Positions 1 through 9,007 of a DNA stretch of 64,000 nucleotides are shown here, one piece after another. The notes beneath the pieces are model-generated. The model was not told where the DNA came from, made no database searches, and saw nothing but the letters and a program-made list of their open reading frames with translations. Origin of the DNA: Tetrastigma voinierianum (taxonomy: Eukaryota; Streptophyta; Magnoliopsida; Vitales; Vitaceae); contig JAEQBH010000664.1 of the NCBI GenBank assembly GCA_016808115.1, forward strand, positions 1 through 64,000, in the 5' to 3' direction. The position numbers were made by a program, and so were the translations under genes. Position 1 is the stretch's first letter. Every line of letters starts with the position of its first letter.

Positions 1-54
1 TATCATAGAAAGACAGATACTATGGCCCAAAGGTCGAGCCCGGGGGTAGTCAGC

Positions 55-200
55 GGCGACTTGGTTAAAGTTACTACCCGTGAGGAAGGACCCAGCATGG
101 GAAAAGTGGGACCTAATTGGGAAAAGACACTACATCGTATCCCGCATAATCCGACCTGGAAACTATGAACTCCAGACATAAGAAGGAAAGATACATACTA
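55..200 (+). pseudogene. C-terminal end of integrase/pol, copy A
   Basis: The frame from position 55 reads GDLVKVTTREEGPSMGKVGP followed by NWE. This matches the conserved tail of gypsy integrases (GDLVLRKV ... LGPNWEGPYRI), which follows the catalytic core and ends pol. A frameshift follows NWE: the expected RI...RPG.YEL sequence continues in another frame (about 135-170). Upstream (1-54) is noisy and lies in the same pol end. The coding sequence stops near 175-200. It is a dead fragment; the rest of pol is outside the window. Confidence 0.7.
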
Positions 201-1190
201 GTCATGGGCATTCGAACACCTCGAAGCGATTCTGATCGGACCTTAGAATGTAGTTTTTAGTAAAGAATCCAACGTTCTGATTTTAAATAACAATCGCTAT
301 GTTCAATTTTAAGATTGTTTAAAATTGTGATGGATCGAAAAGTAAGATTATAATGATAAAGCAAGGAGCTCGGCTCGGAAATATCGGGGAGCAAAAAAGC
401 GCATGTTCACAAAAGATTGTTCTTTATGTCAAAGGAATTATAGTTAAATACAGAGAGTTACATTCAACAAAGTCGTTCCTAGTATCTCAGAGACAGCTGA
501 CACAACCCAGGTTCTCTACTCCCTCGAAAGAAAAAAAACCCACACGAGGGAAAAAGAAAGAGAGAGCGAAGGAGCTCGGTTGGCAAAAAGCTTGAAAAGT
601 CACATAATAAAATACAAATTTCATTGGGGGGAAGTTACAATCACCTCGGAGGATTACAAATCTTTCTTTGCATCTCGAAAATTACAATTAGCAAAACCAT
701 TCATCACAGCCAATGACACCGGGTTAAGTAAAAACCACGAAAGGAAAGAGAAAGAGAGAAGGAGAAAGGAAAGAGAAAGAGAAGGGGAGGGAAGAAAGAA
801 GAAAGAAAAGAAAGAGAGAGGAAAGAAAAAGGGCAGGAGAAAGAGGACTTCAAAGTTTTCCTCGCCCCTCGAGGAGTACATTCCTAACACGGTTCCATCA
901 ATGGAACAACAAGAGAACAACCGCAGCTCCGTAAGGGAGGAAGCTAGGGAAAACACGACTCATAGAGTGGTAGACCATCGAGCCAAGCGTCGGCCGCGAT
1001 CACCAGACAGGGCTCCGTGTAGTGGCGACCAAACACGGACGATTCATCATGTTGCGAACTCAACCTTTCGTCAAAGAAAGGAAGAAGTTTGGAAGCAAAG
1101 TATAACCCGGAGAGACTGTTATTTATAAGGAAACTAGGACGCGAAGCCACGTGGTGGGTTCCAATTCTCCCATGAATCCCATTAAGACCG
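201..1190 (-). promoter_or_regulatory. Antisense promoter / 3'-processing module of copy A
   Basis: Read on the minus strand this matches 28430-29150 of copy B base for base over long stretches. It begins with a TATA box (minus-strand CCTTATAAATAAC, 1118-1130), runs through a CT/AG-rich tract (about 720-850) and ends near 410-440 with a degenerate poly(A) signal (ATAAAG, minus strand). Both signals point away from the adjacent pol end. Small ORFs here on either strand are mostly low-complexity K/E/R or F/S/L reading of the purine tract, and I do not treat them as genes. Positions 201-350 between pol and this module hold nothing I recognise. Confidence 0.5.
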
Positions 1191-1400
1191 CTTTTCCAGG
1201 GAAAGAGAGCAGGAAATGTACGAGGCCATGTAGCTCAAGAGCGAAGCGGCCTCGGTTTTTCGAGAAGCAATTGCTTTCCAGGTAGAATAGCACAGAGGCG
1301 AGTAGCCGCAGTCATGTAGCTCAGGAGCCCAGTAGCTCATATTACAGAGCATAACTGCTCAAGGAAGGTCAAGTAGCCACGGAGCCATGTAGCTCAGGAG
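1191..1400 (-). repeat. ~57-bp minisatellite, copy A, part 1
   Basis: Degenerate tandem units containing tagctcaggagccc and agtagccacggagccatg. The array stops abruptly at 1400 and resumes at 3884 after an insertion. On the minus strand the unit aligns with the array at 27150-28410 in copy B (unit core: GAGC-TTAAGCT ... GGGCTC ... GGC-CTAAGACCCT). Confidence 0.7.
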
Positions 1401-1767
1401 TGATGAGCTTAAAAGTCATCATTTTTCGATCCGTTTTTACGATTTATTTTATTACGAAAAGTGATTTATGTGCGAATATGGAATACTTCATGGCTAGCGT
1501 ACGGCGGGGAATTGGCGAAGTGCAGTAAAGGGCGAATGTGGTGAAGCGATGCGATGTAAATATGAAGGAAATTGCGCGGAGAGCGCAAAGGATTAAAGGA
1601 TTTTGATGGCGTGAAGCCTTTCTGTGTCAGAGAAATACATATTAAGGTTGCAAGCTACAAAGCTCGATAAGTAAATGGGCGTAATTGAAGACAAAGCAGT
1701 GCGGCGTGAAGAAACTCAAAGTCGAAGCAGCGGATGATGAAAGACATGATATGTGACATCATTAGTC

Positions 1768-2280
1768 GCGACGAATTAAGCCCGATCACGATGGACAGTA
1801 GGTATGACTTTTGGCTTTAAAAGTTGCTATAGAAGATAAACAGTAGTGAACATTTGTGTCGCGACATGCGGATGCAAAGGAAACTAAGGTCGCGACATCA
1901 TCGGCTAAAGAAAGAAGGTCCGGCGACATCATTCAAATGGTAAGACATGATTCCCACTAAAAGAGGTCAGCGAAAGATCATTGCCGACATCGGCTATGAA
2001 AGGAAATCCGACATCGCTCGGCGGTCGCGACAGCGATTCTTGAAAGAAGGTCGCGACAACACACAGTTGTGTGACATCAATACAAGGACTTGGTCGCGAC
2101 ATCGTGCGGTTGTGGTGACAACGAAGCAGGCGGTGACATCGAAAAATTCGCGACATCGCGAGCGAAGGTCAGCGATAACATTGAAGGCTATTGTGACATC
2201 AAATACAAAGAGGTAGGTCGTGACGTCGATGTGTTGTCGCGACATCGGTTCCCAAGAAAAGAGGTGGCGACGAATCAAGT
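1768..2280. repeat. Degenerate TCGCGACATC-containing repeats
   Basis: About ten copies of a motif close to ggtcgcgacatcg, spaced irregularly at roughly 20-60 bp, each centred on the palindrome TCGCGA. They sit directly upstream of the TATA box at 2426, the position of U3 enhancer repeats in an LTR. A regulatory role is inference from position only. Confidence 0.6.
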
Positions 2281-2424
2281 TGTGACATTAATTCCACAGA
2301 CGTATCGGCGACTGCGCAAAGCCTGCGTGGGCGAGGCAGTCGTGAAAATTGATGTAAACGCCGACAGGCAGTTAACTAAAGTCCAAAACAAGGTGCATCG
2401 AAATTAGGGCCCAACTTCAGAACC

Positions 2425-2433
2425 CTATAAATA
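2425..2433 (+). promoter_or_regulatory. TATA box of the LTR-like insertion
   Basis: CTATAAATA follows the TCGCGA repeats and precedes a pyrimidine-rich stretch (ttttctttcttttctttg, about 2508-2525). This is the usual U3/R layout of a plant LTR. There is no transcript evidence. Confidence 0.45.
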
Positions 2434-3883
2434 CGTAGCTGCTATTGAAGGAACGTAGCTCTTGGCGACTTGAAGAGAGATGCGGGTTCTTTGAGGCTCT
2501 GTATTTAATTTTCTTTCTTTTCTTTGTTTTTATTTTAGATTAGTTCGTATTTTTGTTTAAATTTGGATGCGAGCGTTAGGTTGTTAAAGTTTTAGGCGAA
2601 TGCGATTATATTTCTTCAAATTCTTGTCTAGTTGTTTGAATTCGGAACCAATTTGGATTTGAGCTACCGGTTCCTAATTACAGTGGTTTCTTGATCGCGA
2701 AGCCAATGTATGAATTGTATCAGTAGTTTAGAAACCCGGCTTCCATTGAAATGACTCTATCGTCGAAGTGCTTTCTGGCATAATTTATTCCTCGATCTTT
2801 GAGCTTCGGTTGTAAATCTACTTCTTGGTTTTGTTATTTTGTGGAATTGATCCACAATGCTCGGTGTCGCTACTATAGCGGATTGTCTCAAGCTCGATTT
2901 CAGGAGGTCCTCTGGTGACACGGGAAGGCATTCCTGTGAGTGATGAGCAATTCGTTGACAGTATGTGAACTTGCTATTGGTGATTTAATGTGCTCTGTGT
3001 GATTAAATGGATAAATCCTCTTTTCACTTGGAGACGAGAATGAGTTGAACGATTTATCAATTTAAACATACGAAGTTAACCTCAATTCGAATGGTGAATT
3101 CAATCCGTGTTAACAGGATCTAATCAAGAAAGAATGAGGTACATTCTAATTTTGAGGAAGAGAAACCGGTATAGTGTAAATGCATTGCAATATTTATAAT
3201 TTAGGAGCTCGGGTTTCATGATCTCGGGTTATTAATTATGAAGTATTGAAAGAAAAATACCCCGAGCAGGCCCCAGTTAAAGGTAGTTATCTAACCCCTT
3301 TGTCTTGAAAAGCAGTCAAGGTTAGATAATGAGCAGTGGAGTTTGGAGAGATCGGTGCACTTTCATACTCCTTGAACTATTTCAAATCTATGGTTCGCGA
3401 AGCGAAATTACGGTCTGTCTGAAAGAATTGATGTTTCACAATATTTTTTTATTTTCAATAGGCCCTTTGCGAGATAAGCTGTTCCGAAAATCTAAATTTG
3501 TTATTTTATTTCAATATTCAATTCATTTGTTATTAATTCCAATTCTTTTTAGTTTCATTATTTTAAGGCTTTAAAGTGATTCAAATTATGCATCATAGTC
3601 CAAATAGTATAGAGCTTGAGTAGTCAGGGTAGTTGATTGAAAATTCTTGAGATCTCTGTGGGATCGATATACGGACTAAAATCACTTTATTACTTGTTAG
3701 GCACATGCATGCGAGTCGTGGATCAAAACCGGAAGAAATTTATTGAGTTTAGGAACTTCATTTTTAATCAGTATAATTGCAAGAAATACAATTAACAAGT
3801 TTCATGGCATTATTATTGAAGTTAGACAATAGTCCTTTGGTAATAGTGTCATAAATTTGTATATGTCTTTGCAGTCGTGAACA

Positions 3884-4700
3884 AGAGCCCGGTAGCTTTC
3901 AGTTGCAAAGCACTCTATTTGCTCAAGAGGCCAAGTAGCCACGGAGCCATGTAGCTCAAATTACAAAGCATAACTGCTCAAAAAGGGTCTTGTAGCCTAA
4001 GGGCCCCGGTAGCTTAGTTTTGGAAAGAGAAAACAGCTCAGAGGGCACAATAGCCCATGAGCCCAGAAGCTCAGTTTTTCATAGCTTAATTGCTCAAAAA
4101 GGTAGAATAGCCTAGACGACCAAGTAGCCACGGAGCCATGTAGCTCAGGAACCCGGTGCTTTCAGTTACGAGTATAGCGCTCGAGGAAGGCCCAGTAGCC
4201 ACGGAGCCATGCCAGCTCGAAACCCGATGCTTCGGATTATAGAGGCACTGCTTTGCCGAAAAGGGTCTTGTAGCCCGGGGACCCGATGGCTGAGTTTTGG
4301 AGAGGTAAGCCGGCTAAAGGCGCGATAGCCCGGGAGCCAGTGACCGGTTTTCGGGCTTAATTGCCGAGGCGGAATGGCCTAGGCGGCCAAGTAGCCACGG
4401 AGCCATGTAGCTCAGGAACCCAGTAACTCAAATTACAAAGCATAACTACTCAAGGAAGGTCAAGTAGCCATGGGAGCCATGTGACTCAGAATTTAACGAC
4501 TGGTTCTCAAAAGCATACTTCTGCAACTGCTTAAGGCATGGCAGGAGCCCTCTTCAGCTCGGTTTGACTTCATGACCAAAGAGCGGGCCAAGACAAAATA
4601 GCACGGAGCTAGATAGCTCGGTTCGGGGGTTAAGTAACTCGAGACAGACGGGACGAGTAGCTGAATCGTGACGATAAGATTAATCAATGAATCTTTGTAT
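3884..4700 (-). repeat. ~57-bp minisatellite, copy A, part 2
   Basis: Roughly 14 degenerate units with the landmarks catagctcaa / tgctcaaaaagg / gtagccacggagccatg / gtagctcaggaacccggt. On the minus strand the unit reads roughly GAGCTAC..GGCTCCGTGGCTACTTGACCTT..TTGAGCAGTTATGCTTTGTAATTT, which lines up with the array of copy B. Units vary by substitutions and small indels, so the array is old or poorly resolved. Confidence 0.7.
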
Positions 4701-4719
4701 ATCAGCGAAAGTCAATGTT

Positions 4720-7300
4720 GAAACAGCTAATCACAAAATCCCGGGCTCGATTGCGGATCTTGGTCGAGTAAAGCCTGGCGCTGAGGTCGAGCCGGGCTTG
4801 CGAATAGGGGTGGCGAGCCACAGAGGGACAAAGCAGAAGAGTTGACCTCCGAAGGAACTCGAAGATCATCGGGCAGGGGAGCATGATCAGGGGCCCCTGA
4901 AAACACCTCGGCGCTCACATCAGCCTTAGCCTCGGAAGCATATTCTTCTACCTCCTTATCAAAAAGCCGGATGTTGAAATCTGGGTGCAGGAGGCTCGGG
5001 AAGCCTTGCGTGGAGGCGCGACACGGAGGCCATTGGGTGCAGGCTCGTCTCACGAGCTCCGCTGTGCCGCCCCTAGGCTGGCGAGCCTCTGCCTCTTAGG
5101 TCCGTCGAGGCTTCTTGAGCTCACTCCGTCAGCGTTCCGGAGTTCAAGCCTCACAGAGCCTCTTGGGAGCTTAGGTCCCAACAGTCACTTTGGCTCCTGG
5201 TCGCCCTTGACCCGACTGCTTGACTCTACGGCGGCCAGTAGTTAAGTACGGCCCGACCTTCCGTCATAGAGACATGCTCTTTATCCTCGGCGATGCCTCG
5301 CCGTCGAAACATGCTTTTAGGTCATTCTATGCTTCTAAGCTCGGTCAAGTCCCTTATGGCTCGAAAGGCTGTATCCCTCTCGGAGGTCGGGAAGCAACAG
5401 CCTTGTAGATTTCGCAGCCTTGGTAGAGGCCCTCCCGATGAGGCTAGCCCTCCTTGCTAGACCTTTGCTGTAAGTAACCACACCTTAAAAAACGAAAGAG
5501 TCGGTTAACAAAACTGAAACAATAAAGAAAAGGATCGTGAGGCACTTGGACGCCTGAGAAGAGGTTCACTGCGAGGAAAAGAGCCTGGCCTCCTCGGCCA
5601 GACAGGCGTCCACCTTCACGTGGTCGAATGGCGAAGGATGGAGGAAGCTTGACCCGGCGCGAGCTCAGAGATGAGAAGCGAGAGAGTCCTCACTCCCTAC
5701 AGCACCAAAGTGATTCCTCCTCATTTCATCCGGTATTGTAGGAGAAGGCGCGGCGCCCCGCGAAGTGGGACTCTAAACAGAAATAGGAAGAACCTCTAAG
5801 GGGGGCTCAGTCGCCCTCCCTGAAGAGTCTCCAGCCCCAACAATGGATGAAGGCGAAGAAGAGGCCCCCACCTTTAGGATCTTACCCCGAGCAGGGGGGC
5901 AACCCTTAGGGGAAGTCGGAGTTTTCCGCATTGTGCTCCTCTTCTTCTTTGTCGGCACCTCCAGGCGGGCTCGAAGTTCTCCCCATGTAGGCTTCACGAT
6001 AAGGGGCTCCGAAATAGAAGGTGAAGAGGACTTTGAGACAGGGGGCTTCATGACGGGAAAGGAAGGTCTCGAAAGGAAGTCGAGCGGGCCTCGCGCAGGG
6101 CCGTGCGGGAATGTCGACCTAATGAGCTCGGAATAGGCTACCGGGGTGCACTTAACCAACTTTCGCTTCACTTCTTCGTCTTCGAGTGGGGCCAGGACGA
6201 ACACTGAAGGTACGCGGTAACAATGTTAGAAATATCCCATCAGCCAGCCGAGGCCCGAACCAAGCGAAAGGGAGCTCACATGAAGTTCTGGAGTATGAGT
6301 CCATGGTTGACGCTAAGTGTCTCCCGGTCGGATTATCAGTAATGGCCCATTGCTGAAAATGCGTTCCTTCGGTGCTTATGGGAAGATGGAAGGTCGAAAA
6401 TAATCAACAGGGTGGGCTTGGAGATATAAAGAAAGCCTTCGTGACCTCCTTTCTGTTGAAAAGTCTAGAGTAGGGCTATCTTTGGAACCTGAGCCTTTGT
6501 CCTGAAAGACTAACGATACTGCGAGGAACACCTCGAGTTGGGTGAAGGCGGTTGTTAGTGTTGTAGAACCCTTTTTATAAGGGATCTGAGGAAAGGAGGC
6601 CATTCTCGAACGCCACCACCCTCAAGCACACCATCTTGGGCACTTGGATGGCGTGGGTGGGTGACACGTCGGGGCACAAATCTGGACCCCCGACGGGGGC
6701 CCATGCTGACATGAATCTCACCATATAAAGGTTCATTCGAATGAGGCCCAGCGGCCTGACATATGTGTAAGCGACCTCGGAAATATTCAAAGCCGCTAAG
6801 ATATCGGATTTCACTAATTTTGCCGCCGCACTTGAGAAGGAGGTTCCCAGCAAGAGCGACCGTGGACCACCACGACCTGGCTGTCGAACTCACCACGGGT
6901 TCGCCCAGACGAGGACGCCTCAATAGGATTACTCTCCTATACCTTGAACGGAAGAGCGACGAAGACCCATGGAGATATGCGGGGCTAAGCAAGGAAAAAG
7001 GAAGTGAAGAAAGCGAACGATCGACGAAGCCACAGAGCCCCGCGAGACCGAGACCAAAAGCGAAGAAGAAGAAACAGGCATTACCAATCGAGAAAGCGGG
7101 GCGAAACACCATCCTAAGCGAGATATAAGGAACCAGTAGCCTTGAGCGATAAGCGAACAAATTTCAGAAAAAAAAGCCCCGAACTTGCAAAGGAAAAAAC
7201 GCCCGAAGCAGGAACGAGTGGCAGTCGGGGCGTTTTTTAAGGAAGCTAAAAGCCACAGCCGAAATAAGCGCGAAAGTCGAAAAGCCATCATTATCACAAG
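4720..7300 (-). pseudogene. Antisense ORF of copy A (plant-transposon-like protein), broken
   Basis: Minus-strand reading frames at 7297-6929, 7160-6555, 6603-6376, 6204-5773 and 5053-4727 form one decayed gene opposite to gag-pol. Each block matches the plus strand of copy B at about 24430-26990. The N-terminal half contains PKMVCLRVVAFENGLLSSDP then SLIKRVLQH (about 6650-6560); this resembles the segment HPFI..VL..F..SP.QLTPN..R seen in the 'putative plant transposon protein' domain that is often encoded antisense in Tat-lineage elements. The middle (6204-5773) is rich in K, S and P with KPPVSKSSSPS and GKILKVGASSSPSS, like a disordered linker. The C-terminal part (5053-4727) contains HPDFNIRLFDKEVEEYASEA. 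At least four frame changes are needed, so it is inactive as written. The domain name is from memory of the family and needs a profile search. Confidence 0.5.
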
Positions 7301-7414
7301 ACATGGGACAACGACAAAGCCCTAATCAAATCCTTTCTAAGTATTGCATTAAGTCACATGATCAGCGATGCATCCCTTGCTGCGCTCGCTTTAGTCAAAG
7401 GCTAAGGGGGTAAC

Positions 7415-8010
7415 TGATCGGGTTTAAAATAATGGGCGCGCAGGCCCAAAACACGAGCCCAAATGTCAGGCTTAAGAAGATTAAAACGAAGCCCGGTACC
7501 AATGCTCGGCCCTTGATGATATCCCGACCACGGGCTGAGGCAGGGGCGGTCGCTGCTGGCGGTAATAAAATCGGCGAAAGAATTCGCATTAAAGGAAAAT
7601 ACTCAATCTCCACCAATTAGGAAAGTAGGATATTTCCTAATCATTGCCCCTCAATTATCCCTTATTAATAGGTTAACGATAAGGAAAGAAAATCCCTCGC
7701 CTAATGGAAGAAATAGTAATATCATCCTCGACAGGAAATATATCATTTTGTATAAATCGTGCGTAGGAAAGTTGTCGCGATCACCCGAATTATAAATGCA
7801 AGGTCGCGTCGGTGAGAGAGTGCTGTATGAAGCTTCATTTCTAAGCGGTTGATCTTCTCTTGCAAAATGACTTAGGCATTGAAGAGGCAACGGGCGATCC
7901 CCGTCGATCCCTTTTTGTTTCTTATTTTTGCGAAGGCCGGACATCGAGTCGACGGATGGCCTAGCAATTCCCAATGAGCTCAGCCAGTTTCGGTTGAAAA
8001 AGCATTATCA
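7415..8010 (+). mobile_element. 3' LTR of Tat copy A
   Basis: Begins TGATCGGGTTTAAAATAATGGG and ends GAAAAAGCATTATCA. It aligns with the reverse complement of the 608-bp LTR at 23708-24315 (shared GGGCGCGCAGGCCCAAAAC, TAAAGG.AAA.ACTCAATCTCCACCAAT, and ATTATCCCTTATTAATAGG.TAACGATAAGGAAAGAAAATC). Length is 596 bp. The sequence to its right (tatactatttattcacc) belongs to the foldback, so the LTR was inserted at the edge of that repeat. Confidence 0.85.
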
Positions 8011-9003
8011 TATACTATTTATTCACCTTTGGAAAATAACTTGTTTTCCAATGTTTTTGAAAGTAATAATAATAAAATTAAAGTGATAGTAATTCTTTGA
8101 AAAAATTAATAAGATAAATATGAAAAACAATTTAAAAAGAATAATATAAAATAAAATGAAAATATAAATTTTCAATAATTTTAAAAAAAAACTCATATTC
8201 TAAAAAATTAGTTTATCTCGGATTAAATTTTTTTTTTTATATTTGATATTTGATATTAATTATTAAAAAATATTTAATTTAAAATTATATTTTCATTTCG
8301 TTTTTATATTATTCTTTTTAAATTGTTTTCATATTATCTTGTGTCTTTTAAAAAAGTGTGTCACTTTTATTTTATTAATTTTATAATTATCATTAAAATA
8401 TTTAAAGTACAAACTTATTTAAAAATTACTATTATTATTTTTGACATCAACTTATTTAAAAATTATTGAAATGAGAATAATGAAGTTATAAAATTTGATA
8501 AATTAATGAGTTCGAATCAAGATTTGATAAATTAATATGATTTACTAAAAATAAATTATTAATATACTTTACGAAAATTTTGCTTGATATGTTATCATCG
8601 TAGTGTAATAAAATTTTAAAATAGTTTTTAAAGAAAGATAATTTTAGAGAATAGATATTTTGATGGTTATCTACGCATCATTTTTTTTTATGAGATTAAG
8701 AAAGCAGCTATTATCAATTTTATATATGATAAATGCAAAACTCATAGCATTCATAAAGCTTGGTTTTGTAAAACTCTTGATGGAAAGCAGTGATTTGCAG
8801 CGAAATGAAGCGACATGTTTCAGAAAGAAAGTCAATCAGATGTCTCACAACGCGTCATTAGGAAGATAAATTTTTTTGTACCATCTAGAAGATCAAATGG
8901 TTCAACTCCTTTGTGGTTGCATTCTACATTCAAAGAGCTTTCCAAATACACCTCACACGCCCAAATTCGATCCCCGAAAAATTGGAGAAAAAAACAGTTT
9001 GTC
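8011..9003. repeat. Left arm of a ~1-kb foldback (inverted repeat)
   Basis: AT-rich arm whose reverse complement runs through 9008-9225 and then 11137-11865. Landmarks shared by both arms are caagttattt (from aaataacttg), tcactttaatttt, tagtaaatcatattaatttatcaaa, cgaac-cattaatttatcaaat, tgatgataacata, tatgagttt and, near the centre, cacctcacacgcccaaat / atttgggcgtgtgaggtg. The outer 8080-8360 part is itself palindromic. ORFs in this interval (such as 8660-8869 and 8832-9152) are by-products of the repeat. Nothing coding is recognisable. Confidence 0.8.
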
Positions 9004-9007
9004 TCGC

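Larger units (their letters stand above)
1401..3883 (+). mobile_element. Unclassified LTR-like insertion in the copy A minisatellite
   Basis: A block of about 2.5 kb that is unrelated to the flanking minisatellite and begins TGATGAGC and ends near AACA, so it may be a solo LTR. It contains repeats of gtcgcgacatc (about 1768-2280), then a TATA box (CTATAAATA, 2425-2433) ahead of a TC/T-rich leader, as in a U3 region followed by R. Near the right end a phrase like ctctgtgggatcgatatacggact is of the type found at the 3' end of many plant LTRs. Target duplication is weak (aggag against agagc), so the exact borders are uncertain. No protein domain is recognisable inside; the ORFs overlapping 1929-2407 come from the repeats. 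Confidence 0.45.
1..8010 (+). mobile_element. Tat/Ogre-type Ty3-gypsy retrotransposon, copy A (3' part)
   Basis: The window opens inside this element. In plus orientation it shows the C-terminal end of pol (55-200), a section coding on the opposite strand (about 350-7300), a purine-rich tract just before the LTR (7401-7410, gctaaggggg) and a 3' LTR starting TGATCGGG at 7415. The same order, with matching sequence, occurs on the other strand at 23708-29400, so this is a shared family architecture and not a chance junction. Gag, protease and RT would lie left of position 1. An extra ~2.5-kb insertion (1401-3883) interrupts the minisatellite. The Tat assignment rests on copy B, whose gag and protease are better preserved, and on the known tendency of this lineage to carry an extra ORF between pol and the 3' LTR. 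Confidence 0.75.

Noticed and set aside
580..1128. 182-codon plus-strand ORF rich in Lys, Arg and Glu
   Set aside because: It reads across an AG-rich tract and the region matches, on the other strand, the non-coding tail of the antisense module in copy B.
1947..2407. Overlapping ORFs of 89-105 codons on both strands
   Set aside because: They come from the TCGCGACATC repeats; amino acid content is repetitive and no domain is recognisable.
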